NCBI RefSeq assembly: GCF_032854445.1
Contig: NC_088303.1
Coordinates: 17,741,501-17,805,500 of the forward strand
Direction: 5' to 3'
DNA length: 64,000 nucleotides
Source: Liolophura sinensis
Taxonomy: Eukaryota; Mollusca; Polyplacophora; Chitonida; Chitonidae
The first letter of the stretch is position 1; every line of letters starts with the position of its first letter. The notes beneath the pieces were generated by a model. It was not told the origin of the DNA. It did not search any database and saw only the letters and a program-made list of their open reading frames with translations. The position numbers were made by a program, and so were the translations under genes. Shown in pieces: positions 36,401 through 50,257 of this stretch.

Positions 36401-39254
36401 GGTGTTGTACGTGGGCACCCAGGCCATTGCCTACATCAACAGCAAAGGCCTGACCCCCTCCATGAGCACCATAGCTCATTCCTCTCACATGGACATCTTC
36501 CAGAACATGGGGGTCAGTCTAGACACTGAAGGTGAGTAGACATCCAGGCTTGCTCTTGCCAAGGGAGGTAAATCTCCTGTGTTGTGTTGTGTCAGTTTTA
36601 TGATAGTTCTAGTTTGTCCTTCATTGTTGTATGTGTACAATTTAAGACAAAGACAGTGTAGTTCTATATTATTACAAGGTTCATTGTTGCTAAGGTCATA
36701 TATTTCAGGCATGTAGTCAGATTTGAAAAATTCGTTCAGTTGCCACTTTATAATATGTGAACCTAGATATCTTACCTCCAATGTAGTTGCTGTGAGTTCA
36801 AGTCCAGCTCATGCTGGCTTTCTCTGTGTGTGTGTGAGAAGGTCCACCAGGAACCAGCGGATGGTTATGGGTTTCCTCCCACCATAATGACCGGCCCGGA
36901 TAGCACAGTTGGTAGAGCGTCCGCTTCGGGAGCGGTAGATCCAGGATTAATCCTTGATCGAGTCACACCTAAGACTTCAAAAGAGGAAGTTGTAACTTCC
37001 TCGCTTGGCGTTCAGCATGAAGGGGATAGTGCAATGACTGGTTTACCCGTATCAGTATAATGGCTCGGGCGGGGCGGCTTACGTGCCTTCGGTAAGTCGT
37101 CTCAGTGAAGCAGCACTAAATAAAAGAGCGGTGGAAATCCGTCCTGCAACAAGGAGGCAGATTACACGTACATGCACTCTAAGGATTCCTTCGTCGTCAT
37201 ATGACTGAAAAATTGTTGAGTACCACGTTAAACCCCAAGCACTCACTCACTCACTCCCACCATAATGCTGGTCGCCATCAAATAAGTGAAATATTTTTGA
37301 GAAGAAAAACACTAATTCAGTAGTAGAAAGTAGAAATCAGTAGAAAGAAAGATTAGTCACTGTTTCACATCTGATTTATTTCCTCTGTCTGTTGCAGGTC
37401 GTTACCTGTTCCTGAATGCCATAGCCAACCAGCTGAGGTTCCCCAATAGTCACACCCACTACTTCAGCTGTACACTGCTGTACCTGTTTGCTGAGGCTAA
37501 CACAGAAGCCATACAGGAACAGATCACAAGGTACTGACCAGCACATGTCCACAGCTGTAATTAAGCAAGGCCTGCAGCTTAGCTTTACTGCAAATCTTCA
37601 ACCTTTTCAACCACTGAAGCACGTTTTTGAAGGAAATTTATTCCTACAGTTATTTTGAAAATTGCACTAAAAATGATTTGTTTGTATCACTAAAGCTGCA
37701 AAGTTCAGAAAATTGTTAAAATTATTTCTCTGCATTTCGTAGTTTCCTCAGAATGTTTCAAAATATTGTTCACAGTGCAAGAATTAGGGTATTTGATGGG
37801 AGCTAAGTAAAACTGTTTTGTAATTCACAATCCTGAAAATTGGCGTAACACCTTGTATTGTAGGCATCAGCATTGTATTCTCAAATGTGTTTCAGTGTAA
37901 TTGATTGTCCCTCATGGCATTCATAACATTCAAAGTGATAAGATATTACTCACATCGTGGCTGTTGTGTGCTGGCTAGGGGCACTTCAGGCACAGGAGTT
38001 GCTGGTTCAAAACCTGCAGTAAACAAGGAATTTGTGGACTCCCCTGATCCGTTTGACTGTAGGGTCTTGGTGACAATAAACAGTCAATGACGCCTACACG
38101 TGCAGTCTAACCCCTTACAATGTTGGAAAGTTTGTCGTAATCTTCCCAAAGGTGGGAATTTGACCACCAAGGTATAAGCAACAGTAAAAATAAATCAATC
38201 ATAAAATCCCATTGTGTCCTGTAATCCATGATAGACCTGCAGAGCTAACAGCGTTCTAACCTCAATTTTTGACATGCTCAGTTGGACTCGATATGCAACT
38301 GAATTATTGCCCAATGGTTCAGCAGCTTGCATGTATTAATTACTAGTTATTAGTTACAGATAAGCTATGTGTGAAGCCATATGTTTGTGAGAGGCTTGGG
38401 CAGATGTGGTGGTTCTGTACTTTTCCCACCATTATTAACCTGACCATCTCCACCTTTGTACATATTTGTTGTTCTTGTTACAGAGTGCTGTTGGAGCGGT
38501 TAATTGTGAACCGTCCACATCCTTGGGGGCTGCTCATCACATTCATCGAACTCATCAAAAACCCAGTCTTCAAATTCTGGAACCATGACTTTGTGCACTG
38601 TGCCCCAGAGATTGAAAAGTAAGTAGAATGTTCAGTGTGGAAACATTTACGTCACTGAAAACAGTGAAGTCTGTTGTGCTAGTGAACCGTTTCATCCACA
38701 GCATATCAACCAACACAATTCTCAACTGACACAATTTCATTGTCCCATATTTCAGCCTGGCTTCATTGGGTGGAAAGCCCAATTTGCTGGTTTGACTGGT
38801 GTTGGAATGATGTGAAGGGGTGGGACATAATGTCTGTTTGACATGGCATTCCAGTGAGGCAGCACCATGAATGTGTTGCCATTGGGACCACTCTGTGATT
38901 AGCACCTTACACCCAAATACATTTAAATCAACATCAAACCCACTAAAGAATGTCTTTGAATTCATGTTTTCACTTTTCACACGACCTCTGACAACTTCAG
39001 CTCTCCCTTGCATATGATCCAACAAGTTCGTTTTTGAAGTTCTAGTGACTGACAACTGCTCCAAAGCATTTGATTGGTTGATTTTGGCTAACAACGACTT
39101 GTTTTGGAAGCGTGAGTGGTGTAGAGAGTTGTTCCTCACTGTAATGACCACTGTTGTTTTTTTCGCTTGCAGGCTGTTTGAGTCCGTGGCTAGGTCATGC
39201 ATGCCCAAGCAGACGCAGAGTGTTCGAGAGCAAGAAACAGCCGAAATACACTGA
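3480..39254 (+). CDS. CNOT1: CNOT1, CCR4-NOT complex scaffold subunit (52 coding exons)
   Basis: CNOT1 is the large scaffold on which the CCR4-NOT complex assembles to shorten mRNA poly(A) tails and repress translation, mainly in the cytoplasm. Coding exons: 3480-3581, 5852-5959, 8336-8434, 8683-8863, 9484-9627, 10714-10823, 11286-11341, 11809-11935, 12373-12489, 12965-13132, 13374-13501, 13874-14003, 14787-14894, 15117-15236, 15976-16098, 16242-16405, 16760-16916, 17415-17480, 17996-18182, 18528-18674, 18921-19108, 20044-20168, 20369-20479, 20876-20954, 21120-21389, 21672-21812, 23133-23312, 23508-23624, 23912-24022, 24558-24692, 25188-25460, 26220-26357, 26613-26768, 27326-27466, 27828-27932, 28237-28368, 28598-28786, 29227-29375, 29749-29857, 30352-30450, 30835-30902, 31982-32222, 32673-32909, 33295-33458, 34004-34121, 34925-35026, 35279-35536, 35872-35940, 36354-36531, 37398-37530, 38484-38618, 39173-39254. 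All junctions are GT-AG and every phase joins, giving 2424 residues against 2376 in human. The start [10 protein letters not shown] matches vertebrate CNOT1. The gene appears intact and converges with METTL9. Confidence 0.97.
3582..5851 (+). other. CNOT1: CNOT1 intron 1
   Basis: The intron runs from the donor GTAAGT at 3582 to the acceptor TTTTCAG ending at 5851. It contains the large inverted repeat described separately. The remainder (about 4450-5840) shows no exon, RNA gene or recognised repeat, apart from poly-A and poly-T runs near 5694-5740. Confidence 0.8.
3955..4432. repeat. Large imperfect inverted repeat (foldback) in intron 1
   Basis: The left arm (about 3955-4138) and the right arm (about 4265-4432) are reverse complements over some 170 bp. 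Both include CGAAAGACTCCAA, AGTATTAATTTCGTACTCAA, TTTGTTATCGA, GTGCAAATAA and GACACCAACCTAA. The left arm has about 40 extra bases near 3990-4020. The loop (about 4139-4264) contains CAACATGGCGGCCACGG at 4203. Translated in opposite directions the arms give similar peptides containing RHQPxDLLS, which reflects the shared sequence. This is a foldback element or an inverted duplication. No transposase is seen. Confidence 0.85.
5960..8335 (+). other. CNOT1: CNOT1 intron 2
   Basis: The intron runs from donor GTATGT at 5960 to acceptor TTCTTCAG ending at 8335. Besides the short inverted-repeat element at 7739-7878, no exon, RNA gene or repeat could be supported in its 2.4 kb. Confidence 0.75.
7739..7878. 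mobile_element. Short terminal-inverted-repeat element (MITE-like)
   Basis: AGAGGCTATACTAGAGATTT from 7739 is mirrored at the right end by the reverse complement of AGAGGTTATACCAGAGATAT, ending at 7878. Arms are about 28 bp with about 83 bp between them. There is no coding capacity. The size and arms fit a non-autonomous DNA element, but a target-site duplication is not clear. Confidence 0.6.
9713..10652. mobile_element. Long dispersed element, copy 1 (intron 5)
   Basis: Nearly the whole of this intronic stretch recurs at 22060-22716 in the same orientation, from TATAAAACCCAT, GTAATTAGAATGTATTCCGG and TTTATTGCCGCGGTT through to AAAGGCATTTACAGTA. The ends are related as inverted repeats (GCGACAAACACATTTCC-like on the left, the reverse complement of CGAACGTGTCTTCTTACC-like on the right). 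That points to a non-autonomous DNA transposon. This copy is longer by about 280 bp in its middle (near 10150-10370). No transposase frame is seen. Confidence 0.8.
12090..12166 (+). mobile_element. SINE-A 3' fragment (intron 8)
   Basis: Only the last 75 bp or so of SINE-A is present, including GTATAAGTGAAATATTCTTC and the (AAAT)n tail. It is a truncated copy in the sense orientation of CNOT1. Confidence 0.85.
15365..15512 (+). mobile_element. SINE-A fragment (intron 14)
   Basis: The body and 3' end of SINE-A are present from TCCTCTCCGGCCGTACG onward, with a diverged tail. It is truncated at the 5' side and in sense orientation. Confidence 0.8.
16760..18674 (+). other. CNOT1: CNOT1 flexible linker (exons 17-20)
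   Basis: Residues about 690-848 are rich in Pro, Ser, Gly, Met and Thr and show little similarity to the vertebrate protein apart from composition. Exon 18 (17415-17480) is only 66 nt, in phase at both ends, so skipping it would keep the frame. The region links the N-terminal arm to the TTP-binding domain and is expected to be disordered. Confidence 0.75.
17626..17684 (+). mobile_element. SINE-A tail remnant (intron 18)
   Basis: Only AAGTGAAATA and a doubled TAAAACACCAA motif with the ATCAAATAAA end remain. The doubling of the tail motif suggests slippage in a decayed copy. Confidence 0.6.
18921..20954 (+). other. CNOT1: CNOT1 TTP-binding HEAT domain (exons 21-24)
   Basis: Residues about 849-1015 carry the highly conserved stretch beginning [19 protein letters not shown], then [15 protein letters not shown] and [12 protein letters not shown]. 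In vertebrates this domain binds tristetraprolin and recruits the complex to AU-rich mRNAs. Phases 2, 2 and 0 at the internal junctions join without a stop. Confidence 0.9.
19906..19974 (+). mobile_element. SINE-A 3' fragment (intron 21)
   Basis: The last 68 bp of SINE-A are present, with GTATAAGTGAAATGTTCTTG and an AAATAAATAAAT tail, 70 bp upstream of exon 22. Sense orientation. Confidence 0.8.
21120..21389 (+). other. CNOT1: CNOT1 exon 25, Thr/Pro/Ala-rich linker
   Basis: This 90-codon exon (residues 1016-1105) begins with the conserved YVEYGARS end of the previous domain and then becomes low-complexity Thr, Pro, Ala and Gly, unlike the vertebrate linker. It is locally G+C-rich compared with the surrounding introns. 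Open frames on the - strand here are composition shadows. Confidence 0.85.
21813..21892 (+). repeat. 16-bp tandem repeat starting at the exon 26 splice donor
   Basis: The intron begins GTATGCTGTATTATTT, and this 16-mer is repeated about five times in tandem with small changes (21813, 21829, 21845, 21861, 21877). The first copy supplies the splice donor of CNOT1 exon 26, so each following copy carries a GTATGC donor-like sequence. Confidence 0.9.
22060..22716. mobile_element. Long dispersed element, copy 2 (intron 26)
   Basis: This is a second copy of the element at 9713-10652 in the same orientation, lacking about 280 bp from the middle. Its ends show the inverted relationship better: CGCAGATTTCGCAGCAAACAC on the left and, read on the other strand, CGCAGATTTTGTAAGAACAC on the right. 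It occupies half of intron 26 without touching the splice sites. Confidence 0.8.
24045..24276 (+). mobile_element. SINE-A, nearly full-length, diverged (intron 29)
   Basis: The tRNA-like head begins about 22 bp after the donor of exon 29 (GGCCAAGTGGTTAG). The body and 3' end follow with more substitutions than the reference copy. The tail is short. Sense orientation. Confidence 0.75.
25480..25592 (+). mobile_element. SINE-A fragment (intron 31)
   Basis: It starts about 19 bp after the exon 31 donor with GGTCTGCCAGCAACCTG and runs to a diverged 3' end with GTATAAGTGAAATAT. The head is absent. Sense orientation. Confidence 0.75.
27146..27262 (-). mobile_element. SINE-A fragment, reversed (intron 33)
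   Basis: On the - strand this holds the SINE-A 3' half with the (AAAT)n tail. It ends 63 bp before exon 34. Its run of T and ATTT on the + strand is close to the acceptor's pyrimidine region. Confidence 0.8.
29868..30042 (+). mobile_element. SINE-A, 5'-truncated (intron 39)
   Basis: It begins within about 10 bp of the exon 39 donor and includes the B box TTTGAGTCCAGCTC and the full body to AAGTGAAATATTCTTGAG. The A-box part and long tail are missing. Sense orientation. Confidence 0.8.
31168..31475 (-). mobile_element. SINE-B, reversed copy (intron 41)
   Basis: The reverse complement matches the SINE-B copies at 36890 and 41977, including the 3' end with TCATATGACTGAAAAATTGT and an (ACTC)n tail. 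Read on the + strand it starts at GTGAGTGAGTTTAACG. The tRNA-like head lies at the 31475 side and is truncated after the GATCAAGGATTGAT-like segment. Confidence 0.88.
32957..33214 (+). mobile_element. SINE-A, full-length (intron 43)
   Basis: The tRNA-like head (GGCTGAAGTGGTAGC, then CAATGACCCAGAAGCC) begins about 47 bp after the exon 43 donor. The body and the 3' end with AAGTGAAATATTCTTGAGTGC are intact, but the tail is eroded. Sense orientation, and it fills most of the intron. Confidence 0.85.
33421..33606 (+). repeat. 62-bp triplication of the exon 44 end with its splice donor
   Basis: Three tandem copies start at 33421, 33483 and 33545. Each contains CTGGACACCATCARCCTT, the GCATTCAG exon end, and the donor GTAAGTCT, with donors at 33459, 33521 and 33583. 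Only the first donor keeps the CNOT1 frame with exon 45. Reading past it gives AGG TAA, an immediate stop. Copies 2 and 3 differ from copy 1 at several bases, so they are not recent. Confidence 0.95.
36786..37308 (+). mobile_element. SINE-A copy split by a nested SINE-B (intron 49)
   Basis: The first part of a SINE-A (B box GAGTTCAAGTCC and body to CCACCATAATG) lies at 36786-36889. It continues at 37255-37308 with CTGGTCGCCATCAAATAAGTG. A SINE-B sits between, so SINE-A was here first. Confidence 0.88.
36890..37254 (+). mobile_element. SINE-B, full-length, nested in SINE-A
   Basis: The tRNA-like head ATAGCACAGTTGGTAGAGCG is followed by a Lys- or Arg-tRNA-like region, a unique body containing CCTCGCTTGGCGTTCAGCAT, and an (ACTC)n tail. 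Direct copies of TCCCACCATAATG at 36877-36889 and 37255-37267 are a 13-bp target-site duplication. This copy defines the family here. Confidence 0.93.
37965..38205 (+). mobile_element. Possible tRNA-derived SINE (intron 50)
   Basis: GGCTAGGGGCACTTCAGGCA resembles a worn A-box region. GCTGGTTCAAAACCTG matches a pol III B box. The stretch ends in an A-rich AAAAATAAATCAATC tail. It is unlike SINE-A or SINE-B, and I see no second copy in the window, so the call rests on structure alone. Confidence 0.45.
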
Positions 39255-41030
39255 GATGGCCTGGATAACGGAAGAACCCCATAGAAGGGAACTTTCCACT
39301 TCATCGTGGTAACCATCATGTGACTACGCACACCACTGGAAGAAGGAAGGGTGCAAAACTGGCATCCTTGGAATCGTCAGAGGGGTTTCCTCTGACTCTG
39401 ATCATTTTCAAAGATTTCTATTTTTCTTGGCTATCTTAAGTTTATTTGTACGAGAGATTCATATTTGAAAGGCCCGAAGTGGGGGCCTCATTTTGACCTT
39501 TGATCTTTATATATTCAAAGATTTGTGACGAAGAATCAGTCAGGATTTGTTTTGTGGACAGTGACTCTGATGTGCTGTAAGGTTCAGTGATATAACCCTT
39601 TTCATGATCCTGTCACCACTAGCTGTTTGTACAGTTAACATTCTATCAGCGTTTGATTCCTTCTCTATCTCCAAGCTTTATCAGTTTGATTTGACCAGCC
39701 ACCATGCTGAGAGTTGACCAACGGCTGTAGAGAATAAGGGAGCACACTGTTGATGAGAACATATCAGTATTCTGTGGCCTGTGTGATTCATGGAAAGAAA
39801 GATCATTTCATTTGTCAATATAGACCATACCTGGTGAAGGAACAGGCAGTTCTTGTGTTACTACTAAACACAAAAGATACCTTCCTACATTTTCCCCAAA
39901 GTAAGCTCAGCTTTAAGAATGCAAAGTCTTTTTGCCATTTGTGCAGTCATTTTATAATGATACTTGTGTTCAGTTCTGCAAGTTCAAACATTCACTGTTG
40001 ACGTGAAAACCTATTCACAGTGTTTTTCCTCATTTTACTTTCAGATTTCTTGATGTCATTTTATTTATTTACTTACCTTTTACTTTCATCTGTCCTTGTC
40101 AAAATGTGTTGACCTAAAATGTGAGGTGTGTGTAAAATGTGAGGTGTGTGTTGAGAAAAACACTGCAATATTTCCATTCATTTAAGTAAATCATGCCAGC
40201 TACCAAGCTGTTGTCAGATTGTATGCATGTTCATCATACCTTCATTTACATACTGCATTTGTCAAAGACCTCAGTCTCTAAATAGCACTAGACATTCATC
40301 TAGTATACTGATTTTACCCATTGTCTCTGAATCACAGGTTCATTGCTCACGAGATTGCAATGTTGCAACTAGATGCAACATGAAGTGATGTATTATCAGG
40401 AATGATGTTGCAAGAACTTTAAGGAGTCAATATGCTACCTTTATTACTTAGCCTTCAATGCTTTTTCTTGGCCAAATATGTGCCACATCTAATACTAAAT
40501 ATGTTCGCTTGGTGGACACACTACTGGTACTTAACATGTTCGCGCTTAGTCTAATTTAATATTGTTGATATTTGTCATGTCAAATTTTCATGTCAACAGG
40601 TTAATTAAATACTCATGTTTTCATCTGATGACATGAAAACCTCCGCCAGGTGATGGTCTACCCAGCCTGGGATATCCTACCTTCATCTTTGTTATCAGTT
40701 ACACTCGAGTAGAAACATTTTGTAAATTGTTACGGATGGTTATGTTATGTTGATGCCCAGACCTGGCTACAGATTGAAGCTCTTTCTACTGCTGATAAAC
40801 ACAGACCAGCCAACTTGTTCAGCGTCACAGAGCTGTTGTCTCTGTTTATCAGATCTTGATTATAAACCATGGTGTCACAGGACTGAAATGATCTCCTAAA
40901 GTGTGTCTCTCTTCAGAACCTGGACTAGAACGTCCACAGCCAAACCCACAACCAACTTGTACAACTTGTATTTGCTGTAATTATGTCTAATAAGCTATAA
41001 TTTGGAATAAAAATTAGTGTTTGCAATGGA
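39255..41030 (+). other. CNOT1: CNOT1 3' UTR
   Basis: The stretch from the stop codon to the first convincing AATAAA (41006-41011) has no open coding signal and no SINE. A short direct duplication of AAATGTGAGGTGTGTGT lies at about 40118-40154. The length (about 1.8 kb) is plausible for a metazoan CNOT1 transcript. Confidence 0.65.
41006..41011 (+). terminator. Putative CNOT1 polyadenylation signal AATAAA
   Basis: This is a canonical AATAAA with GT-rich sequence following (TTAGTGTTTGCAATGG). It is the best-placed signal before the repeat cluster that starts at about 41085. Confidence 0.55.
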
Positions 41031-41084
41031 CATCATGTTTTCATCATGACATCATAATGTGCAAGTTTACTTTTCTAATATCTT

Positions 41085-41250
41085 ATTTAATTGTTTATTT
41101 GATTAGAAGTTCACATCTTAAGAATATTTCACCTATACATCAGCATTAGGATGAGAGCAAACCAGCGATTCGAGTGCACCCACAACCATCTGCAAGTTGC
41201 TGGAAGATCTTTCGACCCATTCCGACGAGGAATTCAGGCATGGACTGGAC
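41085..41250 (-). mobile_element. SINE-A, reversed and strongly diverged
   Basis: The - strand shows AAGAATATTTCAC-type 3' end motifs in reverse order, with the CAACCATCTGCAAGTTGCTGG body. Substitutions are frequent. It lies just beyond the CNOT1 poly(A) signal. Confidence 0.65.
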
Positions 41251-41353
41251 TTAAATGCACAGAATCAACATCGGTTAGAGGCTCAAGTCATTATGCTAGT
41301 TCATGGAGGCAGGCCATGTCTTGGCCTCAGATTGATGTGATTTGGACCTAGGC

Positions 41354-41700
41354 AGTTTGTGCCTTGGATCCAGATGGATGTGCCTTGGACCCAGATGCAT
41401 GTGCCTTGGCCCCAGATGGGTGTGCCTCGATCCCAGCTGGGTGTGCCTTGATGCTAGGATTGGTGTGCCTTGGACCCGGATGAATGTGCCTTGGGCCTAG
41501 GCAGTCTGCGCCTTGGACCCAGATGGATGTTCCTTGGCCCTAGATGGATGTGCCTTGGACCTAAACAGTCTGTGCCTTGGCCCTAGGTTTGGTGTGCTTC
41601 AGCCCTAGGTTGAGTGTGGCATGGCCTCAGGTTGGCTGTGCCCTGGCCATAGGCTGGCTATGCCTTGGTTCTTGGTTGGCTGAACTTGATAGGTGTCCCC
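41354..41700. repeat. Minisatellite, 21-bp monomer
   Basis: Degenerate copies of GTGCCTTGGACCCAGATGGAT (21 bp, sometimes 22) run for about 350 bp. The composition is G+C-rich compared with its surroundings. Open frames across it reflect the multiple-of-three period. Confidence 0.85.
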
Positions 41701-41749
41701 AGCCTCTGCCTTGGTTTCTTTCCCCCATCCCACGGTTCACAGATCTTGA

Positions 41750-41962
41750 GGATGGTTAGAAGTCAGGAGGCATGGGTTCAAACCCCAGATTGGGTCATAC
41801 CAAAAACTTTAAATGTTACTTGTTACTGCCTAGCTTGGAACTCAGCACTGAAAGGTTGGAACAAGAAAATGGGCATGGATGTTAAATGTCTGTATAATGT
41901 GGCCGGCTGGGGTCTCCTGCCTGGTGTACCAGCATTCAGCATATGTATACACACCCAATGAT
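41750..41962 (+). mobile_element. SINE-D copy with B box
   Basis: GGGTTCAAACCCC (about 41775) is a perfect pol III B box. The following body (CACTGAAAGGTTGGAACAAG and TATAATGTGGCC...CTGCCTGGTGT) is shared with 2050-2180. The element ends next to the target-site duplication of the SINE-B that follows. Confidence 0.7.
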
Positions 41963-41976
41963 TCCTGGTCAACTGA

Positions 41977-42333
41977 CCGGTCTCGATAGCACAGTTGGTA
42001 GAGCATCTGCGTCGAAAGGTGGTAGGTCCAGGGTCAGTCCTGGGTCGAGTCACACCTAAGACTTTAAAAGATGAAGTTGTAACTTCCTCGCTTGGTGTTC
42101 AGTATAAAGGGGATAGTGCAACAACTGGTTGCCCCGTATCAGGATAATGACTCGGTCGGGTCGGCTTACTTGTCTTCGGTAAGACGTCTCAGTGAAGCAG
42201 CACTAGATCAAAGAGCAGTGGAAATCTGTCCTGCAACGATGACACTCATTACATGCACTCTAAGGACTCCTTTGTCGTCATATGACTGAAAAATTGTTAA
42301 GTATACCACGTTAAACCCAAAGTACTCACTTAC
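41977..42333 (+). mobile_element. SINE-B, full-length
   Basis: The head GATAGCACAGTTGGTAGAGC and the body match the copy at 36890. Direct copies of TCCTGGTCAACTGA at 41963-41976 and 42334-42347 form a 14-bp target-site duplication. The tail is a short ACTC-type run. Confidence 0.93.
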
Positions 42334-42347
42334 TCCTGGTCAACTGA

Positions 42348-44100
42348 AAAATTGTTACAAACGACAAAACCCCAAACATAAGCACATATTCCACTTATAC
42401 AAGCTAAAAGTATTTTAAAATGTCCTCCTTTGTTAACTTTAAGATGTACAGCAGCTGTGTATCAATTCATTTTAAACATGGTGAAAAGTAAATGTATCAA
42501 AGCAAATGTTAGCATACTATATACTGTATCCAGTAGTTTGTGTAGTCTTCACAGATAGCACCGGTACTTGTTCCATGCTGGTTCCCAATTTCAAGGCCCA
42601 ACTAGTAACAAAAAACCCTGAGTTTTCGGACTCTTCAAGGCCTGGTAAGGATGCTTTTTATTTCCAGGCATTTCAATGTTTTCAAGCTCCCATACAAACC
42701 TGTCCATAAACCTGATTTTATCCTGGGAGTGTCCTTGAATGTGGCGTAATACATGGATCAAATAATCAGATCAATTACATACACTAAGTCATCTCTGTTT
42801 CTTGATTATTGCAGTGATGAACTAGCAATAACAGTTAAACAAAAATGAAATAATTAAGAACTTTCAACAACATAAAAACACTAAAATTTCCCGTTTTGTA
42901 CACGTAATTTTATTTTTTTTCCTTTGAGATGTACAGGTATACCTTTCTTAAAAACAATGTTTGGACGCAAACATAAAAAGGATTTAAGTATCATTTGCAT
43001 AGATATAACTGATCAAAATCACCAAAACTGAACTGCATTACTGAAAATTGCCAAGATATTTGAAATATTTTTTCAGTGTAAAATGAACTGAACCTTCACT
43101 GCACTGTGGTGGAAATTCACCAGATGCAGGAAAAGACTGGACACAAAGCAAAGTTTACAATCATCCACCATTACAAAATTCTGGTACTATAGCTTTTGTA
43201 ACAGGAATATGTTACAGCTTTTGTAACAAGAACCTGTTAACTATAAACCGACTGAAGCCTCTTTTCTTAACAGAGAAGTTTTGTGCCGTCATGTATACAT
43301 TTACGGATACCAATACCTCCTCTCTCTCTCTGATCCACTGTGCACAAGCCTATCCAATGTGCAACGGATACCACCCACGTCAGTACAGACTATCTTATGA
43401 GATAGTTTTACTAACCAAACCAGAAGCATTGGTATGAGAATAGTTTTCTCAAAGTAAAGTAAAACTGAGTCAAATTTCTGGTTGAGGATTGAGTAAAAAA
43501 GCAGAATGTACTAAAAGTGGCACAAACTATATACAAATACATTCTCTACTGACTATGGACACAGCAGTTTTCTTTGTGTGTGAATGCAGTCAAGGTCATG
43601 GCCATGTCTGTATGTGTATACACAGCCCTGCAAAACCTCCCTATTGTATCTCTAATTTCCAAGTTAGGCCCACACTGATTGACTGGATGTGTACATGAAA
43701 ACTGTGGGATGGGCATCTGTTAAGGATTTATCCCTGCATAGAAATAATACCTATGGATACTTGATCAAACAAGATCTTCAGTCAATTTCTCCTTTACCAG
43801 AAAAAAAAAAATGCAACATTCCTTTATTCTGTTCTCACCGGTCATTTGTATACATGTATCTTTATAATGAGATCTCTGTGTGAAATTCATGTATTATATT
43901 AAAAATGAAATCTCACTATCGCGCAAGAGTTGCATGGTATCAGATTAGCCCGTGTTCTTGTGTCAGTCCTATTTTGAAGAAACGTCATGCTGGGAAGCGA
44001 GATTTCACTTTGTATGAACTGTATAGCCAAATCTGTTCACACCACCATGCTACATAATCTCTTGACCTCGTTTAGACAGAGTTGTGTACCCAGGCAGATA
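42348..44100. other. Convergent intergenic region and METTL9 3' UTR
   Basis: This region separates the 3' ends of CNOT1 and METTL9. The METTL9 3' UTR begins at 44100 and runs leftwards. Possible AATAAA signals on the - strand appear as TTTATT at 43823-43828 and about 42908. No further coding exon is supported on either strand. Confidence 0.5.
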
Positions 44101-49098
<4,998 letters not shown>

Positions 49099-49461
49099 AT
49101 CCACAGTGATGCTAAAGCCAGAAATAAGTCAGAAACTTTGATTCAGATTTCCAGTAATTTTCATGTGCAAGTTGCAACTGCCACTTCCAGTTCAACCAAG
49201 GGAAGTCAAAGTGCTCGCCGGCCGACTCGGGTTCTAGACTCTAATGCCACATTCTGCTTTATTCTAGCAAAACGTCATTTCACGATCTCTTGAAAGACCG
49301 ATATGAAGTATAATGAATAATCTGTGCAAAGATTACTCAATATTTTTTTCAAATACCATATGATCGATGGATAAACAATCGATCATAGAAGAGCACACAG
49401 CTTTCGTTTTACACTCGTGGCATTTGTTTTCCTGATGTCAAAACGAGGCTGGGATACCCGA
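49099..49461 (-). other. Region upstream of the METTL9 start
   Basis: No ATG followed by a hydrophobic signal segment and a donor was found here on the - strand. The sequence just before the start codon looks like an acceptor (TTCTGGCTTTAG, 49112-49123). The missing 5' exon, if it exists, may lie further right. Confidence 0.4.
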
Positions 49462-49469
49462 TGACGTCA
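49462..49469. promoter_or_regulatory. CRE palindrome TGACGTCA
   Basis: A perfect CREB/ATF consensus lies about 360 bp upstream of the METTL9 start codon. CRE sites commonly sit in core promoters, so this may mark the METTL9 promoter. No other core element is clear. Confidence 0.45.
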
Positions 49470-50255
49470 TGCACAACGTACATTCTATTTTCAGCAGTGG
49501 GCTATCCCTGATCTCTATGGTTTCAGCTTGGACGTTCGATTCGCTAATTAGTGGACACACAATTCAGCTTCAGCTACATTTTGATTCTAGATTTGGAGAA
49601 AATGTGAAAAGATTTCACATGCAAACTGGAGTGGTAGGTTCTTTAAGTGTTTACACTAAAAATAGATTAAATGAATAAAACATGCCAGATTCCCGTTGCA
49701 ATGAGAAAAGGCTTTGAGTTGAGCGTACAAAAAAGTAATGTTATGACGCCGGAAAGAACTGAGTGTACAGGAGACAAACATAAATACACAGGACTACATA
49801 CGTTTATGTGGTATCAAACTTAATATTGTCACGCATAACAAGCAACAAAAATAGAGTATGTGCCCAAGAAATCATAGTATGACAATAAAATCTCGAAGTA
49901 TTAGGCTAAAATCTCAACATGGTCTCAGTGATTACTCTTTCACCTGTGCGATATAGTGATACAGGTAAAACAAGAGAAAACTATTATGACCTCAATTCAC
50001 ACTCCAGAACAAAGGCTAATGCATTTGGAGTTAAACGAGACGAATCATGGAATAACAGACCTACATACATCTTTTTACAAATACATGGGCCTATAACAAT
50101 GAGATTAATATCGACATTTAGGTCACAGCATGAATCTGCTCGCTTTGCCAACAAACAAATGTTACCATTTTCAGTGAAACTTATGTAGGACTACTTGCTT
50201 TTGTAGACACAGCTTTAATATAATTAATGAACTTACATGCATTCCCCCATCTCCC
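49470..50255. other. Intergenic, nothing recognised
   Basis: A+T-rich sequence. Open frames of 69 and 89 codons have no splice or family support. Confidence 0.35.
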
Positions 50256-50257
50256 TG

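Larger units (their letters stand above)
32101..39254 (+). other. CNOT1: CNOT1 C-terminal NOT1 superfamily homology domain (exons 42-52)
   Basis: Residues about 1890-2424 are nearly colinear with vertebrate CNOT1: [79 protein letters not shown] and [19 protein letters not shown]. In known structures this domain holds CNOT2-CNOT3. The last exon encodes LFESVARSC and a short divergent tail before TGA at 39252-39254. Confidence 0.93.

Noticed and set aside
3582-39172. H/ACA or C/D snoRNAs in CNOT1 introns, as known for the human gene
   Set aside because: I could not identify a paired-hairpin ANANNA...ACA structure or a C/D box pair with terminal stems by eye. A covariance-model search of the introns would decide.
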